Below, one piece after another: positions 44,796 through 55,900 of a stretch of 64,000 nucleotides of DNA (positions are counted from its first letter, which is position 1; the number at the start of each line of letters is the position of its first letter). The DNA lies in assembly GCA_019358855.1 (NCBI GenBank), contig JAHHII010000005.1, positions 186,001 to 250,000 of the forward strand. The letters are read 5' to 3'. This DNA comes from Timaviella obliquedivisa GSE-PSE-MK23-08B. Its GTDB lineage: Bacteria; Cyanobacteriota; Cyanobacteriia; Elainellales; Elainellaceae. The translations under genes and the position numbers were made by a program. Under the pieces are notes generated by a model. The model was not told where the DNA came from, searched no databases, and worked only from the letters and a program-made list of their open reading frames with translations.

Positions 44796-46985
44796 ATGGC
44801 TAACTCTACATCAATCTGCTTAAATGACAGTTTACATGCACCTGTTAAGTCCTTAGAGCGATCGCTCCAAGCTTCTACTCAACTACTGGTCGTTGATGCC
44901 AGCGTTGAAAACTCCTCAATGTTAGCCAATGGAGTTCATCCTTCTGTAGAAGTTCTCGTTCTAAACTCAGATCAGAACGGAATCATGCAAATTAGTCAAG
45001 TATTGCGATCGCATCCTGCCATCACGACTCTTACTGTCGTAGCTCACGGAGTTCCCGGCTGCATCTACCTCGGCAATACCCCTCTTAATAACGACACCAT
45101 TGCCTACCATAGCTGGGAACTATCGACTTGGTTTGCCCATGCCTACAATCCGCAAATTCTCCTCTACAGTTGCAACGTTGCCCTCGGCGATTCTGGAATT
45201 GAATTCATCCAAACTCTTCACCGCCTCACCAGAGCCAGCATTGCCGCATCCACAACCTTAATTGGGCGCACTGCCTCAGATAGTAACTGGCAACTCAACT
45301 ATCAACTTGGGCAGATCGACAGCCAAAACCCGATCGCTTCAGATGTCCTGCAATCCTACCCAGGTGTACTTGCACCACCCGTCATCACCGATGCAGTCAC
45401 CACACCCCGTTCCACATCTGAAGAAACCGTCATTGGTATCACAGGTGTAACCATTAGCGATACCGATGGCGATACACAAACTGTCACGGTCAGTGTTACC
45501 GAAGGACTAATTGCCCTAGCTACTGGTTCTGGAGTCATCGTTACCGAAAGTAACGCCACTAGTATTACTTTTACAGGAACCGTTTCTCAAGTTAATGCTG
45601 CTATTAATGGCATGAACTATACTCCTAGTTTGAACTATGCCGATACCACTACGTTGAGCATTTCTAGCAACGACGGCTTTACAACAGTGACTAAAACAGT
45701 GGCGATCGCTGTTACTCCTGTCAACGATGCCCCCACGATCGCTCCCTCAACTGCCACTGTCATAGAAGGGGGTAATGCCACCTTTGTTGCCACCAACTTT
45801 GGCATTGCCGACGTAGATAATATTGCCGCTCAAATCATCGTCAAAGTTGCAGCCCTTCCTAGCAAAGGCTTCCTCATGCTAGACGGAGGTAAACTCGCAG
45901 TCGGATCTTCTTTCTCCTCCGATCGCATCCCCGATCTAAAATACATTCATGACGGGACACAAACGACTGCTTTAGGGGGCACCAGTGATAGCTTTAGCAT
46001 CACGGTTGCTGATGGAGCAGGCGGCATCATTAGTTCCACAGCTATTCCCATCACCATTACGCCAATCAATCAACTGCCCACAGTAACTGGATCAGCCATT
46101 CTGTTTGAAGGTGAATCGAACAAACCTGTCACCCTCACCATTAGCGACTTAGATCAAACCGCTACTAACTACACCATCAAAATTCTTTCCCAACCTGTTA
46201 ATCTATCTCATGGAACTTTGAACTTCAATGGTGTCGCCGTAACGGTTGGGCAAACCTTTTCTTCTGCTGATCTCTCTAACCTCACGTACAGCCACCTTGG
46301 CAACGACGAAAACTTCGGCAATCCCCCTAATGTCACCTTTGACATCGAAGTACTTGACGATGGCGGCGGCACAGGAACACCCGGAGCAAAAACTACAACT
46401 ATTATCCTTGGTATTAAACCCAACAACGATGACCCAACCCTCACTACAAACACCGGAGTAACCCTCAATACAACATTAACCCGAGAAGTTGTCATTACCA
46501 ACGCTGACTTAAATGTCACCGATCCTGATTCGGGTATCCCTCAGCTTACTTACACCGTCAGTCAAGCTGTCGATCCTACATTAGGTTCGCTACAACTCAA
46601 CGGTAGCAAGATTGGACTAGGTGCAACCTTTACCCAAGCTGATATTAACCAAGGACGACTAAAGTACGTTTTCAACCGTAATACTACAGCCGGACAAAAT
46701 CTCACTGATAGCTTCAAGTTTGAAGTGCGGGACAGCAATATCACAGAATTTCCCACTGTTCGAGAAGGGGGTGTTTACAGTGGCGGAGTTATTGCTCAGA
46801 ACACTTTTACTATCGATATTTCTACTCCCAATGCAATTGTTGATGCAACTGGAAGCAACGCTCCTACAGTTGTCACAAATACCGCACCTACGATCGCCAA
46901 CAATCTTGGCATCGGTCAGCCCTCTGTTGGTTCTCCTACAATTAAGAAGATGGTTCAGTCGGAATTACTTCTGCCATGCTGTTAG
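44796..46985 (+). CDS. DUF4347 and cadherin-like surface protein, 5' part of a frameshifted gene
   Basis: 729 residues. A DUF4347 domain occupies about 25-190 (LLVVDASVEN, VVAHGVPGCIYLG, LLYSCNVALGDSGIEF), the usual N terminus of very large cyanobacterial and marine adhesins. Cadherin/CSPG-like repeats follow, several joined by PVNDAPT-type linkers. The last ten residues are out of family: after SPTI the frame reads KKMVQSELLLPCC and stops. In the frame of the next entry the same DNA reads EDGSVGITSAMLLVTDPDN, the expected continuation. One added base near 46944-46949 would join them into a protein of about 3800 residues. No N-terminal signal peptide is seen, which fits type I secretion from the far C terminus. 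Confidence 0.88.
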   Translation: MANSTSICLNDSLHAPVKSLERSLQASTQLLVVDASVENSSMLANGVHPSVEVLVLNSDQNGIMQISQVLRSHPAITTLTVVAHGVPGCIYLGNTPLNNDTIAYHSWELSTWFAHAYNPQILLYSCNVALGDSGIEFIQTLHRLTRASIAASTTLIGRTASDSNWQLNYQLGQIDSQNPIASDVLQSYPGVLAPPVITDAVTTPRSTSEETVIGITGVTISDTDGDTQTVTVSVTEGLIALATGSGVIVTESNATSITFTGTVSQVNAAINGMNYTPSLNYADTTTLSISSNDGFTTVTKTVAIAVTPVNDAPTIAPSTATVIEGGNATFVATNFGIADVDNIAAQIIVKVAALPSKGFLMLDGGKLAVGSSFSSDRIPDLKYIHDGTQTTALGGTSDSFSITVADGAGGIISSTAIPITITPINQLPTVTGSAILFEGESNKPVTLTISDLDQTATNYTIKILSQPVNLSHGTLNFNGVAVTVGQTFSSADLSNLTYSHLGNDENFGNPPNVTFDIEVLDDGGGTGTPGAKTTTIILGIKPNNDDPTLTTNTGVTLNTTLTREVVITNADLNVTDPDSGIPQLTYTVSQAVDPTLGSLQLNGSKIGLGATFTQADINQGRLKYVFNRNTTAGQNLTDSFKFEVRDSNITEFPTVREGGVYSGGVIAQNTFTIDISTPNAIVDATGSNAPTVVTNTAPTIANNLGIGQPSVGSPTIKKMVQSELLLPCC

Positions 46986-49900
46986 TCACTGATCCTGACA
47001 ATACTCCAGAACAGATCGTTTACCGCATTGAGAAATCTCCTACCAACGGGGCCTTTAAACTCAATGCTAGTCCTACCGGTTTGTATGGCTCCTTCACTCA
47101 GAAAGATATCAATGATGGTAAAGTCTCTTTTCAGCATGATGGCAGTGAAGACTTTATTGATATTGATGTCACCTTTTCAGTCAGCGATGGCACTAACCTA
47201 CTGAAAAACCAGAAGTTCAAATTAGATGTTATTCCCCAAAATGATAACCCTATCCTTACCGTCGGCACAACGGTTTCACTGGCAGAAGATACAGAACAGG
47301 TTATCACCACCGCAAACTTTAACCTCAGTGATATCGATGGCTCTGGTGAAAAAATAGGGCAAGGCTTTGCCACCACCAATTCTCTCACCTTCAAAGTAAC
47401 GGAACTTCCTGTCAATGGCGATCTCTACGTTGATCAAGGTTCAGGCTATGTGAAGATCGATGCCTCAAACTTTGGGACACTGATTATCACTAACAATCAA
47501 CTCACGAGTAACAAGCTGAAATATGTTCATGGAGGGGATGAGAACGTTGCCGATAGCTTCAAGGTACAAGCCCTTGACGATTCTGGTGCTCTCAACAATT
47601 TTAGTCCTATCCAAACTATCAACATTGAGATTGCTAAAATCAACGATGCGCCTGAGCCATCAACGCCAGTCGTCAACCTGGTTGTCTCAGAAGCAGGAAC
47701 CGGCACTATCAAAGGATCGAATGCTCTAATCGGTGAGCCTCGCCTCGTTTATACTGACCCCGATAACAGTACAATTCAAAGACAGTACGCTATTACTAGT
47801 AAAACGACTCGCGGAGCCATTCTACTGAATGGTAAAACTCTAGCTGTCGGCAGTGTCTTCACCCAAGACGATTTAGACAATAACCGAGTTACCTATAAGC
47901 ACGATGGCACTGAGTTCTATACCGACAGCTTCAATTTTGAAGTTCGCGATGGCGCTGCCCCTCCTGTTCCTGGTAGTTACGGTATTACTATCACGCCTAC
48001 CAACGATTCACCAACTCTCACCGTTCCTGCTACTCAGACTTTTGCCACTACGGCTCCTCTCGTATTTAGTACCGCTAATAGCAACGCCATCACCTTTACT
48101 GATCCCGACCTCGTTGCCCTTGATGTCGGCGAAATAGACATTATCCGTGTCACCCTGGATCTGCAAACAGCGGGTGCTACTTACACAAACAGCACTTTAA
48201 CGCTAGGTTCTACCACTGGTGTAACTGTTTCCACTGGCACAAACGGCGTCGCGGGCGGCAAGATTGTTTTTGAAGGAAAAAAGGCAGATATCCAGGCGGC
48301 TTTAGAGGGATTGCAAGTCCAAGTTCCCGCTGACGAAGATCGGATTGTCTCTCTAGTCGTCACTGTTGATGACCGAAATAATGGTGGACCTGATGCGCTC
48401 ATTCCTCAACCTACAACGGTCACTAAAACCATTAATATTAATGCTTCTAATGTCAACGATGCACCGACTATTCCAACCACACCCGCATCTGTTAGTGTTT
48501 CAGAAGATACAACCCTCAATTTCACAGGCGCAAATGCGATCGCCATTCAAGACGTTGACTCCTTTAGCACAACTAATAATACTGTCACCTTATCTGTCAA
48601 CCAAGGAACGCTAAATCTTACTCCTGGTGCAGCCATAATTAGTGGGGGTGCGAATGGAACTGGAACAATCACTTTAACTGGAAGTCTTGCTAATATTAAC
48701 GCCGCGATCGCCAGCCTTTCATACAAGGGTAACCCTGAATATAACGGTAGCGACAACCTCAGCGTTGTGTTCAACGATGCGGGAAACTTGGGCACAGGCG
48801 GTGCACAAAGCGTCACTCAAAATATTCCGATTACAGTGACTCCCGTCAACGATGCGCCTACGATCGCGGCTCCTAGCTCAACGTTGGCGATCGAAGACGG
48901 TAACCCCCTCACTTTCAACGGTGCCAATCTCATTTCTATCGATGATGCGAAAGATCTCGGTTCTAACGGTAACGGGCTAGATACCTTTACCGTTACAGTC
49001 GAGGCATTAAATGGCGCTGCACCTTACGGCAGTGTGCAAGTTGCGACAGGCTCAGGCGCTACGATTATTAACGACAATACTGCGTCTGTCACCATTTCAG
49101 GAACTAAAGCCCAGGTGAATGCAGCCCTCAACGGACTGTCTTACACACCTGCAAATAGTAACGTGGATGCCACTGTTGCCCTCAAAGTAACCGCCAGAGA
49201 TCAAGCCAACGGTGGAACCGCGATCGGTGGCACAGGTGGTGAACTAACCGATATCAAAACCGTTCTCATTAACGTGAGTGGTGTTAACGATGCCCCTGTC
49301 TTGACGGCTCCCACCAGCGTTATCGCAACTGAAGATATACAATTCACTTTTGCTGCCAATTCCCTTAGAGTTGATGACCCAGATGACTTTGGCAAGCTCT
49401 TGCAAGTCAGCCTCAGTGTAGGCATTGGCAATAAACTAACGTTGGGCAGTCTAGCAGGACTAACAATTGTTAGCGGTGCCGATAATACTAGCACTGTGAC
49501 TATCAAAGGCACAGAGTCCGCAATTAACACTGCGCTCAATACCCTCAAGTATCAAGGGAACGCTGACTATAATACTTTGGGGGGCAGCAAGGATACTTTA
49601 ATAATTCTTGTTGACGATTTGGGCAACTCTGGGACAGGCGGTGCAAAAACAACTACTAAAACCGTAGACATCACCGTTACTCCTATTAATGATGCACCTG
49701 TCGTTCCGGGTTCTGCTAGTGTCGTCGTCGTTCCGGTTGCAGAAGACCTAACCAACCCTGCTGGAATCAATACTTTTACCCTGCTCAACAGCAAATATAG
49801 TGATATTAAAGACACGGTAAGCGGAGGCTCAACCGCCACACCCCTGGCAGGCATCGCTATTTACTCAAACAATGCTGTAGCAGCCCAGGGCAAATGGCAA

Positions 49901-52900
49901 TACAACACAAGCGGCAGTTGGATCGATATTCCTACATCTGTTGGCACCTCGTCTGCCCTCGTTCTTCCTGCTACTGCCGATCTTCGGTTTCTTCCTAATG
50001 CTAACTTCAATGGCGCACCTGGTAATCTCAGAGTCTATCTCTCCGATGGCACAGGTGGGCTTCCAGCAACAGGCAGTCTATCTAACGTCTCTGCCGCTAA
50101 TCGTGGCAATGCAAACCAGTGGTCAAACAACCCTGTTAGCATCACCACCACTATTACCGCCGTTAATGATGCCCCGATCGCCACTGGTATAGCGTCATTG
50201 GCTACCATTGATGAAGATGCGACTAATCCTCCAGGAGCCACGGTCGCAAGCTTATTTACTCCTACATTCTCTGATACTATCGATACTGTTGCGGGTGGCT
50301 CAACTGCGAACACTTTAGCTGGAGTCGCAATTATTGATAATGCTGCCACAGCAGCACAGGGAACTTGGCAATACTTTAACGGAACAAGCTGGGTAGCGAT
50401 CGCCAATCCTACTCCTAGCGCTGCTTTAGTCATTGCAGCAGGAACTGGACTCCGCTTTCTCCCAAATGCAGATTTTAATGGCACTCCCGGTGGTCTCACA
50501 GTCAAGTTAATCGATAGCTCTGGCACAGCTACGACTGGAAACATTCTTGACCTAACTGCCTTAGGTACAGGTGGAATTACGCCGTATAGCAGTGGCACTA
50601 TTCCTCTCACTACTTCAGTCACATCTGTGAACGATGCACCTAACGGTGCTGATAACGTAAAGACTATTGCTGAAGATACAAGCTATACGTTTGCAGCGAT
50701 CGACTTTGGTTTCAGTAATCCTGCCGATCCAACTGATACTTTATCAGCAGTAAAAATTAGCAGTTTGCCAAGCAATGGAAAACTGCAACTGAATGGCGTT
50801 GACATCACGGTTGCAAATGTCGTGGTCTCGTTAACTGATATCAACAGTAGCAAGCTCAAATTTGTGCCCGATCTTGATGAAAACGGCGCACCTTACGGCA
50901 ACTTTACTTTTGCAGTCAGAGACAATAGTGGCATAATAGCTACGGAGTTTGATGCAACTCCCAATACCTTCACTTTTAACGTTACTCCAGTAGATGATGC
51001 ACCCACTGGGCAAGACAAAACCATTACTACACTAGAAGACACAAACTATGTTTTAGCTATCGCTGACTTTGGCTTTGCTGACGTTGATGGCGATACTTTC
51101 AGCAGTGTTCGTATTGACACGCTACCCACCAACGGTACTCTCAAACTCAATGGTACATTAGTCATTGCTGGACAAGATATCGCTATAGCTGACATTATTG
51201 CTAGCAATCTGGTTTTCGCTGCTGTCTCCAATACCAATGGCGCAAACTATGATAACTTCAACTTCTCCGTCAAAGATAGTAGTGGTCTTCCAGCTACTGA
51301 GTTTGATTTAGCTCCCAACACTATCACTTTCAATGTTACTCCAACGAATGATCCACCGACGGGACAAGACAAGACCATTACGGCGATCGAAGACATAGAC
51401 TATATCCTCACCGTTGCAGACTTTGGCTTTGCAGATATTGACACAGGTGATAGTCTCTCTGGCGTTCGCATTGACTCATTGCCGACTAATGGCACACTCG
51501 AACTTAACAGCGTTCCAGTCACAGCCGGACAAATCATCGCAACGGCTGATATCACCGCTAATAAATTAATATTTACCACTGCTCTGAACGGCAACGGTGA
51601 CAACTATGCTAATTTCACTTTCTCTGTTAAAGATAGCAGTGGTGATCTAGCTACTCAGTTCGATACTGCTTCTAACACTATCACTTTTGACATCACCGCA
51701 AAAAATGATCCACCGACGGGACAAGACAAGACCATTACGGCGATCGAAGATACGGACTATGCGCTTACCGTTGCAGACTTTGGCTTTGCAGACATTGATA
51801 CAGGTGATAATCTCTCTGGCGTTCGCATTGACACCTTTCCTAGTAACGGCACGCTGAAACTCAATGGCACATTAGTCACGGCTGGACAAATCATTACCAC
51901 GGCTAATATTACGGCTGGAAACCTAATCTTTACTGCTGCGCCAGATGCAAATGGCAGCAACTACAGCAACTTCAATTTCTCCGTTAGAGATAGCAGTGGT
52001 GATGGAGCTACTCAGTTTGATATTGCACCTAATAAAATCACTTTCAATGTCACTCCAGCTAACGATCCGCCTACCGGGCAAGATAAGACTATCTCCAGCG
52101 TCGAAGACACGCCCTATGTTTTCACCACTAATGACTTTGGCTTCAGCGATATCGATACGGGCGATATCCTCTCTGACGTTCGGATCGACACGCAGCCAGC
52201 CAGCGGCACATTCAAATTTAGTGGTATCGAGGTCGTTGTCGGACAAATCATTAGCTCTGCCGATATTACAGCAGGTAAGCTTATTTTTACCCCTGCTGCC
52301 AACGCCACTGGTAACAATTCCTTCAATTTCTCAGTCAGAGACAATAGTGGAGATTCAGCAACAGAGTTTGATTCAGTTCCTAACACCATTATCCTCAACG
52401 TTTTACCCGACAACGATCCGCCCACTGGACAAGACAGAACTATCTCCACCGTTGAAGATACAGTCTATTTGTTGACGACTAACGACTTTGGCTTCAGCGA
52501 CATTGATTCAGGCGACACCCTCTCTGGCGTTCGCATCGACACCTTGCCCAACGGTACACTCGAACTCAACGGTATCCTTGTAATGATCGCCCAAGTGATC
52601 TCCGCTGGAGACATTGCCGCTGGAAATCTAGTCTTTACACCTGCGGTCAATACTAGCGGCAATGATGCCTTTACCTTTTCCGTCAAAGACAGCAGCGGGA
52701 ATATTGTCAATGAGTTTGATACTGCACCCAATACCTTGACCTTTAATGTCACTTCTGCCAACGATCCACCGAGCGGTCAAGATAATGCGATCGCCTCTTT
52801 TGAAGATACGCCTTATATTTTCACCACTAGCGATTTCGGCTTCAGTGATGTTGATCCAGGTGATTTCCTCTCCAGCGTTCGCATCGATACTCCTCCCGCT

Positions 52901-55900
52901 AGCGGTACATTTACCCTTGATGGAATTGCGATCGCTCCCGGTCAAATCGTCAGCGCCGCTGATATCGCCGCCGGGAAACTTGCCTTCACCTCCGCACCAG
53001 ATTCCAACGGCAATGACAACGCTGCCTTTACCTTCTCTGTTAGAGACAGCAGTGGCGACTCTGCCACAGAATTTGATCCTTTGCCCAACACCATTATCTT
53101 CAACGTTGCTCCCATCAACGATTCCCCTACTGGACAAGACAAGGCGATCGTTGCTGTTGAAGACGTAGGCTATCCGCTTACTACTGCCGACTTTGGCTTT
53201 AGCGATATTGATCCGGGCGATACCCTCTCTGGCGTTCGCATTGATTCGTTACCCATCGGAACACTTAAACTCAACGGAACTGGTATCACGGTTGGGCAAG
53301 TCATTTCTACCGCAGACATCATCGCTGGGAATCTAACTTTTACATCTGCTCTGAACTCAACAAGTAATGATAATTTTACGTTCTCAGTAAAAGATAGTAG
53401 TGGAGATATAGCGACAGAATTTGACACTGCCCCCAACACTCTCTCCTTCAACGTTACGCCTGTTAATGATCCACCAGCCGGACAGGATAAGACCATTCCT
53501 ACTGGCGAAGATGCATCCTACATTTTCACCACTAGCGACTTTGGGTTCAGCGACCTTGACCTTGGCGATAGTCTCTCTGGCGTTCGCATTAACTCTCTAC
53601 CCACCAGCGGCACATTCACCCTCAATGGCACACCTGTTTCGGTTAGTGATATTATCAGCGCGGCTGACATCATGGCGGGCAACCTCATTTTTACGCCTGC
53701 CGCCAATATCACTGGAAGTAACACCTTTACCTTCTCGGTTAGGGATAGCAGTGGTGATCCTGTCACAGAATTTGATCTAGTTCCCAACACCATCACCCTC
53801 AACGTTTCACCTACCAACGATCCGCCCACTGGACAAGATAAAGCCATCTCAATTGTTGAAGATACAGGCTACCCGTTAACTACTGCCGACTTTGGCTTCA
53901 GTGATGTCGATCCTAGCGATACGCTTAGCGGCGTTCGCATCGACACGCTACCTACCAATGGCACATTCACCCTCAATGGCGCACCTATTACGATCGGTCA
54001 AGTCATTAACTCTACTGATATCGCCGCAGATAAGCTCATCTTTACTCCAGCCCCTAACGCCAATGAATCAACCAACTTCACCTTCTCCGTCAAAGACAGC
54101 AGCAGTGATCCGGCTTCCGAGTTCGACCCTACTCCCAACCAGATCACCTTCAATGTCGCACCTGTCAAAGATGCACCCACCGGACAAGATAAGACTATCT
54201 CAGCAACTGGTGGCATTGGCTATCCTCTGACTATTAATGACTTCGGTTTTGCCGATGCTGACGATGACACCTTCAGCGGTATTCGTATCGATACCATTCC
54301 CACTAACGGCACGTTCCAACTCAATGGCACTAACGTTACGGCTGGGCAAGTCATCAGTGCTACTGAGATTGCAGCGGACAAGCTCGTTTTCACGATCGCG
54401 CCAGGCACCAACGGCAACAATTACGCTAACTTCACTTTCTCAGTCAAAGACAACAGCGGCGATACTGCCACCGAGTTTGATGCTATTCCGAACACAATTA
54501 CCTTCAACGTTGCCTCTAACCTTGCACCCATCATTGACTTAGATAGCAATGATAGCAGTGGCATCACAGGCACTAACTACCAAGTGCTTTACACCCCTGG
54601 ACAGTTAGCCAAAATTGGTGATACCGATGTCAGGATTACCGACGTAGACGACTCTAATATGGAGTCTGCTATCGTTACCCTGACTACTCGCTTCAATGGT
54701 GCTTCTGAAGGTCTTGTCCTCACCGGGACTTTACCTAGGGGAATCAACGCCTCTGCCTACGATCCCCTCACCGGAATTTTGAAGCTTACAGGTAGTGCAT
54801 CCATTGCAGATTATCAAGCGGCGATCGCTTCCATCACTTATAAGAACACCATTGTTGCGAAGAATACAAGTAATCGTACCGTTACCGTTATAGTGAATGA
54901 CGGTGAGAAAGATAGTAGTATCGCGACGACAACGATTCTGTTTGACTCTGACGGCGATCGCTCTTCTGACTCTTCAGATCTTGATGATGACAATGATGGC
55001 ATCCCCGACCTCATCGAACAAAACGGTAATCCTAGCCGAGATACAGACGGGGACGGCATTCTAGACACTTTGGATCTTGATGCTGATAATGATGGCATTA
55101 CCGACCTTCAAGAAAGCGGATTAAGCACCGCTACAATTGCCATCCTCGACAAAGATAATGATGGTGTCATTGACCCAATTAATAACTTTGGCAGCAATGG
55201 TCTATCCAACTCTTTAGAAACTACACCAGACAGTGGTGTCCTCAACTACACTCCCATTGATACGGATGGAGATAAAAAGCCCAACTTCCAAGATCTCGAT
55301 AGTGATAACGATGGTTTAAGCGACCTTGCTGAAAGCGGATCTGGCTATCTTGATGGCAACGGCGACAAGATGGTAGATGGAAGTGATTCTGACGGAGACG
55401 GCATCCTTGATCTAGCCGATAAAGGCGCGGGTTTTGGTGGCGGTAATCGTCCACCGTTCAAAGACAGTAATAACAACGGTACTCCTGACTTCATGGAGAT
55501 ATCCGTCAGTCCTCCTAAAGGCACTAACGGTTCTGATACTATCATTGGCACTGATGGTGATGATATTCTCAACGGCTTCAGCGATCGCGATATTATCTAC
55601 GGTCGGGGTGGGAATGACTTAATTAATGGTGGTAGCGATCGCGATGTTCTACGCGGTGATGAGGGGAACGACACCATTAACGGTGGAACAGATAATGATG
55701 ACATTCAAGGAGGAACAGGAAATGACAGCATCAGCGGCGGCGATGGTGATGATCTGATACTAGGAAACGACGGTGATGATGTACTGAACGGCGATCGCGG
55801 TAAGGATAGAATTTACGGGGGGGAAGGCAAGGACATTATCAACGGTGGTGACGGAAACGATCGTCTCCATGGTGATGAAGGGGATGATATTATTCGAGGC

